Below, one piece after another: positions 22,791-34,171 of a DNA stretch of 64,000 nucleotides. The notes below the pieces were generated by a model. It did no database searches, had not been told where the DNA came from, and was given only the letters and a program-made list of their open reading frames with translations. Source of the stretch: Perca fluviatilis (lineage: Eukaryota > Chordata > Actinopteri > Perciformes > Percidae); contig NC_053119.1 of NCBI RefSeq assembly GCF_010015445.1, positions 9,148,050-9,212,049 on the forward strand, read 5' to 3'. A program made the position numbers and the translations under genes. Every line of letters starts with the position of its first letter. Within the stretch, counting starts at the first letter, position 1.

Positions 22791-25700
22791 ACAGCGGACC
22801 TCTCTGACTTTAAGAAGCAAGAAGACAAAGAGGTTTTCTAGCTGAGAAGGTTTCCTTGCTACTTGTGCTCCCGTGGAGTCTGGTGAGCGTAGGCTGGCAC
22901 TAACACTGCCCGGGTTAATGCTTCCAATCCCATAGGTGCCACCCAGGATAAAAATGTCCTGGAGACTAGGCACTCACAGGCATCTCATAGCATGTGTTAA
23001 AGTAGCTGGAGGAAACTGAATGGTTGAAAATTGTTGTGTTGAGGGCTGTTTCACAACTTTTATGTACTGTATGCTGATTTTCGACTAGAGATGTCACAAA
23101 AAACGGTACTTCAGTACCAAGTCGGGACCAAAATTCTGAAAACGTGACGGTACTCGTTTTTCAGAAAGTCGAGAGAAGAAAAAAAAAAAGACACTGAAAA
23201 ATGTCATGATTCTTGAGGGTTAGGGTACCCTATTCTTCACATGTAGCACACAACAGGAGATTGTGTGTTTTGTGTTCTTACTTACTGGAAATACTTTGTA
23301 ATTTGGTCATGAACAGACTCTTCAAGTCTCTTGCAGTTCCTTAAATTTGTCAGACGATTTCGGCATTGGCCCTTGCCTTCAGAAGTTCCGGAATCTCGTT
23401 GTCTCTCCAGTTCGACATTTTCGTTGGCGCCTTCATATAAATTAACCTTCTTCTTCACCCTCGGATATTTGTTTTTCTTCAGTTTTGTGCCTGCGGCATG
23501 ATAGAAACGTCATCAACATGTCAACTCGCTCGCTGTGAATTCTCTGGACAATGACCTGCTCTATTCACACTTTGGGCTAAATTGGACATTTCACAGCTGG
23601 CAGGGCAAAGTCTGTTTAATGTCCAGTTCAACTGATTAGGACATTTGTGTTCTCACATACGGCGCCTCTGAGTAATGTCTAGATCATTTCAGGGTTGCGG
23701 AGGATGTGTGAAAGGGGCTTCAGTGACCGATTTCACATTTCACCCTTATAATAAATAATGAGTGGCGCAGCTTTAAAGGACCATAGTTGTTTTGGATGTT
23801 TTATGTCATTTACTACAAACTACATGTTCTTTGCATTAGCAAACTCATTTGCAAATCCAGTTGCTTCTAGATTTTTTTATGTTTTTGCCATCTTGACTAA
23901 AAATGGATTTCTGTTCATTTCCACACAATATGAAAATCTGATTATTTCTTTTCTTGCTCAGCATCTCATTATCTTGAAAAATCTGATAAAAAAAAAACAC
24001 CTCTCCTTTTTACTTTTAAGGCAAAAAAAATGGGTAAAACCTTTAATACAATATGGAAAACCCCTCTGGATTATGCAACCTGACAATTAAACATTAGGGG
24101 ACTAAAATAAAATTACAGATTAGGGTACTCTTTTTCTTGCCGATTTCTCCAAGTGCACACTCATTCTGGTGAAATCCTATTGGATCCTTTTTAGATATTG
24201 TTTTAGGGCTTTTTTCCTTTCAGTAGAAAAAAATTCCGTCCCAATTGCTCTCCAGCAGATGGAATTCCCCCCCCCCCCTCCTTTTCTTCCTCACATACAG
24301 GTATTTAAAGCTCCAGCTGCCATGTTGAGGTGGCTGTGATGTAACTGGTGGGATTTCAAATGTAATTCTGGTGTCGAGGAGGGACCTCGTAAATGTTTGA
24401 TGAACGACGAGGCACTCTGCTCGGACCGCCCAGACGTTTCCAGGGCTGCCCGCGGTGGAAAGGGCTTTTTAAAGAGTCACCCATCTCTATCAGGGCCAGG
24501 TGGAAGCCCAAGGGTGCACATGAATCAGATGGAGTTTACCATATCCATATAAGTGTGTGCACTTCTGCCAGCACTCACACACATACAGATGCATCCTGTC
24601 TTTCAACACTCCCCTGCTGGTCTCGTCCCCTGCTTCCACTCATACTCCTCTCGCAGGAGGAACAGAGTACTGTATTCTTTTTTATTGTGGACATTCATGC
24701 CATTTGGCAGGTGAATTCACCCACTTCTCACTCCGGCACCATCTCTCTGACTTTCCGCCAGTCATAAACACAGCCCCGATATGACTAGGCCTGATTCCAT
24801 CGCTTATTATCATTTATTTAAGGTCTCAGAGCCGGGGAGAAGCCGATGGGCGTGCCCTGACAGCGAGGCAGCGGAGCGTGGCATTTTAACCATCTGGGCC
24901 ACACTGGGATCAGCACAACACGAGTGCCTGATCTAGATACATCACTAGCCATCAACGGCTTCAAGACACTCGCTGCTTGTCATACAGGACAGGACGGGCG
25001 ACAGATAGCATGATAGCAGGAGCCTCTCTCCCCTACCTTCCCCCTTCATCTCTCTTTTTCTCTGTTAGCAGAGCACAATATGGACACGCTGCTGCGATTA
25101 CTGCAGCCTAAAGTGATACTCAGAATCTCCCTATTAAGAATCAAAATCACATTCTGTAGGCTTGTAAAGTGGCTACCTTGTTTGTTGTGGCTCTTATTTC
25201 ATGGTGCATAATGGCTAAAGTCGACTTAAATTCATGTCAGTCAAAGAATTCCAAATATGAACTGGAAAAAAAAGCCATCACAGATATCCATAAAGACTTG
25301 TCAGACCTCAGCTGCAGCATAATTAATTCCTTCACTTTCCATCTATATGTACAGTATGCTCAAAACATTCATATATTCAGTATAAGTTATAAATGTAACC
25401 CCTGTATTAGCTTTTGATGTGGTGTAAAATACTTTCAGCTTCTCCAAACAGTAGATTATAGGCGTAATGTGTCCCACTGGACTTCCAGCTGATGGCCGAA
25501 GCACTCCTATTATTTTGTCTTTCTAGGTTAGCTTATTGAAAGCTTTGTGTGGTTTTAACGTGAGATTTGGCAGGAGTACAAGCTGAGTGAGTGAGTGAGT
25601 GACGGACTGGTTCAGTTCAGCCCTTTTGGGTATTGTTCGCCTCGTCCCTGTCCTCCTGAGAACCTGGACGCTGTAAGCAAATGACACGGAGTTAAAACCA

Positions 25701-26273
25701 CAAAGGCCAACCACTGACGTAACAGGCCGGGTTTCCCTTCCCCACCCCGAGCTGCTCCTCGCTTCCTTTCTTCTCCGGTCCCAGGCAGCTGTGAGTTGTC
25801 GTCTTTGTGTGCATATTTAATTCCTTCAGAGCTGTTTAACCGTGGAGTACCTCAGTGGTGCTGAGCATCTGCCAGCGATGGGACTCTTCGGCGCATTTAT
25901 CCCTCCCCATGCAAAGAGCAAAGGCTGGAGTGTCATGTAAATTTGATGGCAGCCTCCACTGTTGTTGTTGCTGGCACCCAGGGAGTGCAAAAATGTGGAA
26001 AAATAGGTACTCTCTTCTGCTGTTTTCTCTGTATGTTTGAAATATAAATGGGCTCCACTTTGATGTTGCTGCCTCAATGACTGGATGAAATGGCTTTTGT
26101 TAATCAAGTCGGAGGAGGATTATGGTTAAACAAGTTGTCGGGGTCAGTCAGGGAGCTAATTAGGTGTGGTCTATTGATGTAATAACTTTCTAGTTCCACA
26201 TCCTTTGTTGAAGTGGGAGAGCTGTGCAATTATTTTTTATGTCAATGTGTCTCTTTGTTTTCTTGTTTTTCAG

Positions 26274-26314
26274 AAACCTGCTGGACAGAGACACGTTCTC
26301 TAAGTCTGATCCAA
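26274..26314 (+). CDS. cpne8: cpne8 exon 2 (C2A loop 1, 41 nt)
   Basis: The acceptor CAG is at 26271-26273 and the donor GTAAGC at 26315. The first base completes Arg28; the exon encodes NLLDRDTFSKSDP and ends one base into an Ile codon. Asp34 and Asp40 are where C2 domains place calcium ligands in loop 1. A long CA repeat starts 9 nt after the donor. Confidence 0.92.
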
Positions 26315-26322
26315 GTAAGCTT

Positions 26323-26323
<1 letters not shown>

Positions 26324-26359
<36 letters not shown>

Positions 26360-26387
26360 ACACACACACATACACACACACACACAC
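26324..26387. repeat. (CA)n microsatellite next to the exon 2 donor
   Basis: About 32 dinucleotides with two TA interruptions, starting 9 nt past the end of exon 2. CA repeats near donors are known binding sites for hnRNP L, which alters exon use. Confidence 0.95.
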
Positions 26388-26527
26388 GCTCTGCCTCGCC
26401 TGTGTGAATCAGTAGACATTTGCATATGTCAGGGGTCGTATTCGTCACTGTTCTCTCTCCCAACGTGAGTGAGGGGAACCAGATCATCCTCACACAAACC
26501 AGCCACTTCCCTCCTACAGATTAAAGG

Positions 26528-26529
<2 letters not shown>

Positions 26530-26566
<37 letters not shown>

Positions 26567-26575
26567 GCACACACA
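26530..26575. repeat. Second (CA)n microsatellite
   Basis: About 20 CA units followed by GCACGCAC variants, 140 bp after the first tract. Confidence 0.95.
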
Positions 26576-26727
26576 TTCACACATACACACTCCTCACTCC
26601 CTTGACAGCTGAGGTTCAATTTGGCAACTGGTCCAGTGGTATTTAAAGGCCCAGTCTGCAATCCAACATTAATATGCCTTGATAGAGAAATGTAAAGTGC
26701 TGGATTGAAGATGTTTTCCATTATATA

Positions 26728-28133
26728 CACTACTGGTCAAAAGTTTTAGAACACTCCAATTTTTTTTGTTTTTTTATTGAAATTTTAGCAGTTCAAGTCC
26801 AATGAATAGCTTGACATGGTACAAAGGTAAGTGGTGAAATGCCTGAGGTTAAAAAAAAGTAAGGTTACCCAAAACTGAAAAATAATGTACATTTCAGTAT
26901 TTTACAAAAAGGCCTTTTTCAGGGAACAAGAAATGGGTTAACAACGTAGAGCTGTTCTGCAGCAATGGAGGTTGATCAAGCTTTGAAAGTTGGTGCTACC
27001 AATTCCCACAGGTGGTCCAACTTGTCTGGATTACTTACAACCCCCTCTGTTTGTATTAAAGTATTGTTGGAACACACTCTGGTACCATACCCTCGTGAGC
27101 ATTATTTGAACGGTATTGTACTGCAGAAAGTAGTGTGGCTATAAAAATGGCGGGAAAAAGGCAATTAACAATGGAAGAGAGACAGACCATCATAACACTT
27201 AAGAATGTTGGTCTTTCCTACAGAGAAATTGCGAAGAAAGTCAAGGTGTCAGTGAGTACAGTATTCTTCACCATCAAAAGGCACTTAGAAACTGGGGAAA
27301 CTCTGACAGGAAGAGGTCTGGCAGACCCAAAGCCACAACAGAATCAGAAGACAAGTTTCTGAGAGTCAACAGCTTGCGTGATAGGCGGCTCACAGGACAA
27401 CAGCTTCAAGCTCAGCTTGATAGTGGTCGTAATAAGCAAGTCTCAGTTTCAACTGTAAAGAGAAGACTTCGAGCTGCAGGTTTGATAGGTCGAGTTGCAG
27501 CAAGAAAGCCATTGCTAAGAAGTCAGAATAAGAAAAAGAGGCTTGCCTGGGCCAAGAAACACTGCCAATGGACTACTGAAGACTGGAAGAAGGTGCTATG
27601 GACTGATGAATCAAAATTTGAAATCTTCGGTTCATCACGCAGGATTTTTGTACGCCGTTGAGTAGGCGAAAGGATGTTTCCTCAGTGTGTGACATCAACC
27701 GTCAAACATGGAGGAGGAAGCGTGAGGATCTGGGGCTGTTTTGCTGGATCCAGGGTCGGTGATTTGTACAGAGTGAAAGGCACCCTGAACCAAAACGGCT
27801 ACCACAGCATTTTGCAGCGCCATGCAGTAACCTCTGGTATGTGCCTAGTTGGTCAGGGGTTCATCCTTCAGCAAGATAATGACCCAAAACATAAGTCCAA
27901 GCTATGCCAGAACTACCTTAGCAAAAAAGGTGTGTTCAGCTGTTATATTTGCCGAAGGGGGCTACTTTGATGAGTCAAAAATGTAGAATACATTTTGGTT
28001 TATAAATTGATTCCATGATTTCTTTTTTAACTTAAATTGTTCATTTGTTCTATTCTTTCATTTCAGAGTACAAGAAGACATTGAACTGCATGAATGAAAA
28101 ATTGAGGTGTTGTAAAACTTTTGACTGGTAGTG
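26728..28133 (+). mobile_element. Tc1-like transposon, decayed, 1.4 kb
   Basis: The termini are CACTACTGGTCAAAAGTTTT and, on the other strand, CACTACCAGTCAAAAGTTTT, with TA at 26726-26727 and 28134-28135. It contains a broken transposase (27147-27970). A second Tc1-like element begins only 4 bp to its right. Confidence 0.9.
27147..27970 (+). pseudogene. Broken Tc1-like transposase
   Basis: Three frame segments (27147-27362, 27374-27661, 27674-27970) carry, in order, a helix-turn-helix (LTMEERQTIITLKNVGLSYR), a second DNA-binding part (GRVAARKPLLR), the first catalytic Asp in LWTDESKFEIFG and the second in LQQDNDPKHKSK. The frame is lost near 27340-27370 and a TGA lies at 27659-27661. The third catalytic Glu (SPDLNPIE block) is missing, apparently by deletion after YLSKKGVF. 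It cannot encode an active enzyme. Confidence 0.9.
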
Positions 28134-28137
28134 TATA

Positions 28138-29764
28138 CAGTGCCTTGCGAAAGTATTCGGCCCCCTTGAACGTTTCGACCTTTTGCCACATTTCAGGCCT
28201 CAAACATAAAGATATAAAACTGTAATTTTTTGTGAAGAATCAACAACAAGTGGGTCCCAATTATGAAGTGGAACGAAATTCATTGGCTATTTCAAACTTT
28301 TTTAACAAATAAAAAACTGAAAAAGTGGGCGTGCAAAATTATTCAGCCCCTTTACTTTCAGTGCAGCAAACTCTCTCCAGAAGTTCAGTGAGGATCTCTG
28401 AATGATCCAATGTTGACCTAAATGACTAATGATGATAAATAGAATCCAGCTGTGTGTAATCAAGTCTCCGTATAAATGCACCTGCTCTGTGATAGTGTCA
28501 GAGGTCCGTGTAAAGCGCAGAGAGCATCATGAAGAACAAGGAACACACCAGGCAGGTCCGAGATACTGTTGTGGAGAAGTTTAAAGCCGGATTTGGATAC
28601 AAAAAGATTTCCCAAGCTTTAAACATCCCAAGGAGCACTGTGCAAGCGATAATATTGAAATGGAAGGAGTATCAGACCACTACAAATCTACGAAGACCCG
28701 GCCGTCCCTCTAAACTTTCAGCTCATACAATGAGAAGACTGATCAGAGATGCAGCCAAGAGGCCCATGATCACTCTGGATGAAATGCAGAGATCTACAGC
28801 TGAGGTGGGAGACTCTGTCCATAGGACAACAATCCATCGTATACTGCACAAATCTGGCCTTTATGGAAGAGTGGCAAGAAGAAAGCCAGTTCTTAAAGAT
28901 ATTCATAAAAAGTGTCGTTTAAAGTTTGCCAAAAGCCACCTGGGAGACACACCAAACATGTGGAAGAAGGTGCTGTGGTCAGATGAAACCAAAATCGAAC
29001 TTTTTGGCAACAATGCAAAACGTTATGTTTGGCGTAAAAGCAACACAGCTCATCACCCTGAACACACCATCCCCACTGTCAAACATGGTGGTGGCAGCAT
29101 CATGGTTTGGGCCTGCTTTTCTTCAGCAGGGACAGGGAAGATGGTTAAAATTGATGGGAAGATGGATGGAGCCAAATACAGGACCATTCTGGAAGAAAAC
29201 CTGATGGAGTCTGCAAAAGACCTGAGACTGGGACGGAGATTTGTCTTCCAACAAGACAATGATCCAAAACATAAAGCAAAATCTACAATGGAATGGTTCA
29301 CAAATAAACATATCCAGGTGTTAGAATGGCCAAGTCAAAGTCCAGACCTGAATCCAATCGAGAATCTATGGAAAGAACTGAAAACTGCTGTTCACAAACG
29401 CTCTCCATCCAACCTCACTGAGCTCGAGCTGTTTTGCAAGGAGGAATGGGCAAAAATGTCAGTCTCTCGATGTGCAAAACTGATAGAGACATACCCCAAG
29501 CGACTTACAGCTGTAATCGCAGCAAAAGGTGGCGCTACAAAGTATTAACTTAAGGGGGCTGAAATAATTTTGCCCAATATTTCAGTTTTTTATTTGTTTA
29601 AAAGGTTTGAAATATCCAATAAATTTCGTTCCACTTCATGATTGTGTCCCACTTGTTGTTGATTCTTCACAAAAAATTACAGTTTTATATCTTTATGTTT
29701 GAGGCCTGAAATGTGGCAAAAGGTCGAAAAGTTCAAGGGGGCCGAATACTTTCGCAAGGCACTG
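28138..29764 (+). mobile_element. Tc1-like transposon, apparently complete, 1627 bp
   Basis: Long inverted repeats of about 210 bp (28138-28350 and 29553-29764) begin CAGTGCCTTGCGAAAGTATT on both strands and are nearly identical, with TA at 28136-28137 and 29765-29766. A full transposase frame lies between them. The high similarity of the arms and the open frame point to a recent insertion. It lies 4 bp from the end of an older, decayed Tc1-like element. Confidence 0.95.
28529..29548 (+). CDS. Tc1-like transposase, full length, DD34E
   Basis: 339 codons from ATG to TAA with no interruption, the normal length for the family. The N-terminal paired-type helix-turn-helix domain (residues about 1-110) includes FGYKKISQALNIPRST and the GRPSKLS hook between the two helix bundles. 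The catalytic residues are Asp152 in LWSDETK, Asp243 in QQDNDPKHKAK and Glu278 in SPDLNPIENLW; the spacing of 34 between the last two fits Tc1. The protein would bind its own terminal repeats and move the element by cut and paste into TA sites. A transcript would have to start within the element or come from cpne8. Activity cannot be judged from sequence alone. Confidence 0.95.
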   Translation: MKNKEHTRQVRDTVVEKFKAGFGYKKISQALNIPRSTVQAIILKWKEYQTTTNLRRPGRPSKLSAHTMRRLIRDAAKRPMITLDEMQRSTAEVGDSVHRTTIHRILHKSGLYGRVARRKPVLKDIHKKCRLKFAKSHLGDTPNMWKKVLWSDETKIELFGNNAKRYVWRKSNTAHHPEHTIPTVKHGGGSIMVWACFSSAGTGKMVKIDGKMDGAKYRTILEENLMESAKDLRLGRRFVFQQDNDPKHKAKSTMEWFTNKHIQVLEWPSQSPDLNPIENLWKELKTAVHKRSPSNLTELELFCKEEWAKMSVSRCAKLIETYPKRLTAVIAAKGGATKY

Positions 29765-30525
29765 TATATATTGTGCAATCTGATCCTGGGGTTATTTTTT
29801 AATCAATTTGTTATTGATTATTTTATTTAGGCAAAGTTCTTGTATGGCTTGCTTGTGTTAAGACAACAATTAACATTTGAGAACTTTTGCCTGTTTTTAG
29901 GAAAAAGTTGTATATTCCTCAAATTAGTAAAAACAAAAAAATGGTAGGGTATAAAGGTATTGCTCAGTTCTCTGTTCCAAAACTGTCTTCTCAGCACGAC
30001 TGTTGAAAATGAAACCCAGTCTGACTAAAAGCTGAGAACAGATCCTCTTATACCCACGTACACGGGCACATGTGCACACACAAGCTCGAAGATTGTAAAG
30101 TAGTTCCTTGCTGTTTTCATCTGTCGTGCCAGCTTTGTTTTCTGTAACAGACTGTGACAGTCCTGTCTGTTAAAAGCCCTCTAAAAAGTTTAAAAAAAAG
30201 AAAGTTGGTTGGCGTTTGGTTACCACGCACTGTTCTTCAGCATCACCTTGCTCCGTCCCCGAAATATTCAGCACTTTTCCGCCTGGGTGCTGTACAGTGA
30301 ACCCAACAGTGTTTTTAGTGTTGGCCGGTGTTCATGAACCCATAATTGATGAGCTCTTAGAATCGCGGATTGGACCTTTAAGTGTCAGACGGTGGGAGAG
30401 GAGGATGAGCATCCCTGCCCGCCCCAACATTTATGCAAGGAGGCACTTGTGCTGCGTCCATGTCTCTGCTCTGCTGACAGCACTGGCCCCAGTCACACAG
30501 CATTAGATTGCCTCAGCAGAGAGAG

Positions 30526-30549
30526 ACACACACACACACACACACACAC

Positions 30550-30581
<32 letters not shown>
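30526..30581. repeat. (CA)n microsatellite
   Basis: About 28 CA units with one interruption. A TG tract of about 19 units lies 100 bp downstream at 30680-30717, so the two could pair as a hairpin. Confidence 0.95.
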
Positions 30582-30583
<2 letters not shown>

Positions 30584-30674
30584 GTACACATCCAGGGCCT
30601 CAGGCAGGCTCACGCACCATATTCATATTAGCTTATAAAGCTGGACAACAATCCAGTGTTTATATGTGTGTGTT

Positions 30675-30719
<45 letters not shown>

Positions 30720-31564
30720 TTTTAGGCGCTGCTGGAATGTGAATGTGCTTTGATCAGTGTGCTTCAGCAGATTGGAAAAGGGCATTTAGCAGACAGGAGC
30801 ATTGCACCGTCGGTATCTCCTACATTCAAAACAGAGATGGTGTTAGCGGTGCTATTGTCAAGCGGTTTCCCTCATCATCAGCCTGCTGAATAGGAAGAGT
30901 TGAACGTCGGGCCGGTACAGATGGCGAGGATGCATCGCCATTCATGCCGTGCGATTGATGTATCGCTATTTCCCCCACCCCGCACAATAACGCAGAGACC
31001 ATGTGTCATTCACTGCATCATTGAAAGATTAAAGGATGTCTGTATATTCAACCAGCTGAGCCCTGGCTTGCTACACACCACCCACAGTGCAACATATACA
31101 ACATCCAGCCTGACAGTCTGCCAAAACACGGCAAGTTTGAGTGCTTCTGCCGCCGCACCAGACTCAGGGTAATTAGGACGTATTTGTTTGGGTTTTTTTT
31201 GCGCTCAAAAAACAGTGTGACATTTTCAACATGGCTGGGAGTCAAAAAACAAAACTAAATGTTTGTAATAGTATAGCGTATCTGGGCTCAGCAGGAGTTT
31301 CATTCTAAAAGATGGAAATGTCAGATTTGAGGGTGGGGGTGGAACTGGAATTCATCAGATAGATTTTCACTCACAGTCACAACTGTTGATGAATCTATGA
31401 TTAAATCCTGTCATGTCATCAGTAGGTGGTAGCGCATATATTAACTCAGGCGTAAATTTACAATTATTTAATGCTGTAATTAATGTTGATGCATGTCGCC
31501 TCAGTTAAAGGTGTTGCCTTCATAATCAGCTCAACTCAAGTTCTTTTTTTAGAGGGTCTGATTA

Positions 31565-31699
<135 letters not shown>

Positions 31700-32181
31700 T
31701 GGACCCTGATTTTAGAGATTTTATGCTACATTTAAAAAGTTTCACCTTTTGGCTTCAGTGAGCCTCTCTCCTGTAGATAAAATGTATATTTCTGTCTTTA
31801 TACCTAAAGCTTGTCAAAGTGTTTTAAAAAAAAAATGTGTACACAAACTGCAGGTTTGAACAGCATTAAAGTGTAGAAGTAACATTCTATCCTACATTGC
31901 ATTCTATTCATTCTGAACAAACGTTTTTCTTTACTCTTTGCGGTGTAAACATAGTGTAACTATAAATTAGACATGGTGGTTGGGTTTACATATGTTTCAT
32001 TACCTTTTACGGCTGTTCAGTGGAAGCCTGGCTGACAGTGGAATTTTGAGGGAGGTTTTGAAAGAGTTTAATGAGCTTTCATAACCTGTAACAGAGAATG
32101 TAATCCATCAAAAAATATTTCAGTAGACAGGGCCGATCTTCACACCTAAATTTTTCGCTCAACACCACTTATGTGGAAAAC

Positions 32182-32869
32182 TTAAAGGAACAAGCCGACT
32201 TATTGGGAATTTAGCTTATTCACCGTAACCCCCAGAGTAAGACAAGTCGATACATACCCTTCTCATCTCTGTGCGTGCTGTAAAGCTGTCTGACGGCTCC
32301 AGCGGCATCAGCCCATCACAGAACAGGCAGGTGAATGGTTCCAGTAATCCTACTGCTCCGAATAAGTGACAAAATAACGCCAACATGTTCCTATTTACAT
32401 GTTGTGATTTGTAGAGTCACAGCATGTACAAAAAACAACGTAACATGAGACACAGCCATCTTCTAACTGTAAACAAACCGGGAACTATATTCTCAGGCGG
32501 AAGAATATAGTACTTGGGCGGAGTGATATGCTCGCAGTAAGCCTGTCTGAGAATATAGCTCCCGGTTTGTTTACAGTTAGAAGATGGCTGTGTCTCATGT
32601 TACCGCTGTTTTTGTACACGCTGACTCTACAAATCACAACATGTAAATAGGAACATGTTGGCGTTATTTTGTCACTTTTGTCACAATTCGGAGCAGTAGG
32701 CTAGTTGGAACCAGTTACCTGCAGGATCTGTGCTGGGCTAAGCTAATGCTGGAGCCGTCAGACAGCGTTACAGCACCCACGGAGATGAGAAGGGTATGTA
32801 TCGACTTGTCTTACTCTGGGGGTTACGGTGAATAAGCTAAATTCCCAATAAATCGGCGTGTTCCTTTAA
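32182..32869. mobile_element. Foldback TTAA element with ~315-bp arms (Kolobok-like)
   Basis: TTAA at 32182-32185 and 32866-32869 flank arms of about 315 bp that are largely complementary, starting AGGAACAAGCCGACTTATTG on the left and AGGAACACGCCGATTTATTG on the other strand. The loop at about 32497-32550 is the only unpaired part. No coding capacity. As RNA in the cpne8 pre-mRNA it would form a very long hairpin. Confidence 0.9.
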
Positions 32870-32949
32870 CCCTGTAAGGTCTAATCCATTATATTCAGAA
32901 TAATAGTGGAATACTGGTGGGCATGTAAATGTACTCAATGACAGACACA

Positions 32950-33235
32950 CAATGGTTGTTGCAGGAATCAAACCTGCTAACTTCTCATAGAACAGTGTCT
33001 CTAACGGGCCCCTGTATAGCTCACCTGGTAGAGCAGTCGCCCACGTACAGAGGTTTACTCCTCAACGCAGCAGCTGCAGGTTCGACTCTGACCTGCAGCC
33101 CTTTGCTGCAAGTCATTCCCATTCTCTCTCCCCTTTTGAGTCTAAGCTGTCCTATCCAAATTAAGGCCTCCAAATGCCCAACAAATAATCTTAAAAAAGA
33201 GAACAGTGTCTGTAACCACTGAGCCACAATACCCA
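32950..33235 (-). mobile_element. tRNA-derived SINE-like sequence, split by another SINE
   Basis: Read on the - strand with the insert removed it carries TGGCTCAGTGGTTACAGACA, an A-box-like motif, and GGTTTGATTCCTG, a decayed B-box. The insert at 33006-33199 falls between the two boxes. Outer limits are approximate. Confidence 0.55.
33006..33199 (+). mobile_element. tRNA-derived SINE
   Basis: The A-box region is TATAGCTCACCTGGTAGAGC and the B-box GGTTCGACTCTG, followed by a pyrimidine-rich body and an A-rich tail. It is flanked by a 17-bp direct repeat, AGAACAGTGTCTCTAAC at 32989-33005 and the same with one change at 33200-33216, as expected for LINE-driven retroposition. Other copies lie at 34062-34171 and 44990-47736. 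Confidence 0.9.
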
Positions 33236-33309
33236 ACCAGCTCACCAGCCATGCCGTGGGTCCCCATGGATGGTCTACCAGCCAGGCAACCATCTTAGTG
33301 GTTACTTAA

Positions 33310-33793
33310 AGGTCCCATTTGGATGCTTTTATATAGACCTTAGTGGTCCCCTAATACTATATCTGAAGTCTCTTTCCCGAAATTTAGCCTTGGTGCAGAA
33401 TTACAGCCACTAGAGCCAGTCCCACAATGAGCTTTCCTTAGGATGTGCCATTTTTGTGTCTGTAGCTATTGAGGAGGGTGGGGGTGTGGCCTTGACCAAC
33501 TGCCACTTTTCTCGTTTGAAAGCCATAATGTCTCTCTCCCATGGGTTGTCCAAATTCTCTGGGCGGGCAAAGCAGAGAAAGGGGAGGTAACCTTGCTCCT
33601 TATGACCTCATAACAAGCAAGATTCCAGATTGGCCCATCTGAGCTTTCATTTTCTCAAAGGCAGAGCAGGATACCCAGGGCTCGGTTTACACCTATCGCC
33701 ATTTTAAGCCAATTGGGGACCATAGGCAGGCTGGGGGAACGCATATTAATGTTAAAAAACCTCATAAAGGGAAATTTTCATGCCATGGGACCT
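33310..33793. mobile_element. TTAA-flanked MITE (Kolobok-like), 484 bp
   Basis: TTAA at 33306-33309 and 33794-33797. The termini are AGGTCCCATTTGGATG and, on the other strand, AGGTCCCATGGCATGAAAAT. The terminal words and the inner CCTCATAAAGGGAAATTTTC block belong to a very common fish repeat. No open frame. Confidence 0.88.
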
Positions 33794-34061
33794 TTAACAC
33801 TCAACACGAGCTACCAGGCTAATGTGTGTGTGTTTTTTTTCTTTTCTTTACCTTGTAGTGCGTTCGCGTGACCAGATATGACAAGGACGCACAGAGGTTG
33901 TTGTTGTTAGTGGCTTTTTAGAGTTAGTGATCATTGTTGCTCAGGTGGAATGGGTTGGAAACGGGTCGCCTTCCCCATGAGGTGCGTTTTAAAGATTATT
34001 CTCAAAGGACGGTGCTCACATTACAGCAGTTAACAACAATACAAAACAGAGTAGTTTGTGG

Positions 34062-34171
34062 TTTGACATGCAGCAAAGGGCTGCAGGTCGGAGTCAAACC
34101 CGCAGCTGCTGCATCAAGAGATATACCTCTATATATGTGCACCTGCTCTACCAACTGAGCTAACCCGGCCA
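34062..34171 (-). mobile_element. tRNA-derived SINE fragment, - strand
   Basis: On the - strand it carries TTAGCTCAGTTGGTAGAGCA and GGTTTGACTCCGACC, the A- and B-box parts of the same SINE family as 33006-33199. The tail is truncated. Confidence 0.85.

Larger units (their letters stand above)
10334..26273 (+). other. cpne8: cpne8 intron 1 (15.9 kb)
   Basis: No conserved exon was found inside. Content: hAT-like repeat pile at 11040-12925, AT microsatellite at 12979-13026, a duplicated segment at 13792 and 15678, a TTAA element fragment to 15264, a large transposon nest at 17034-20227 and a repeat at 22105-22790. The stretches 10400-11040, 15830-17030, 20240-22100 and 22800-26200 show no feature I can name beyond short homopolymers and a probable decayed hAT terminus near 23090. 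Confidence 0.7.

Noticed and set aside
28529..29548. Tc1-like transposase as a domesticated host gene
   Set aside because: It sits between its own near-identical terminal repeats and TA sites, the arrangement of a mobile element and not of an exapted gene.
33006..33080. True tRNA gene
   Set aside because: A- and B-boxes are present but the sequence does not fold as a full cloverleaf, is followed by a SINE body and has a 17-bp target duplication.
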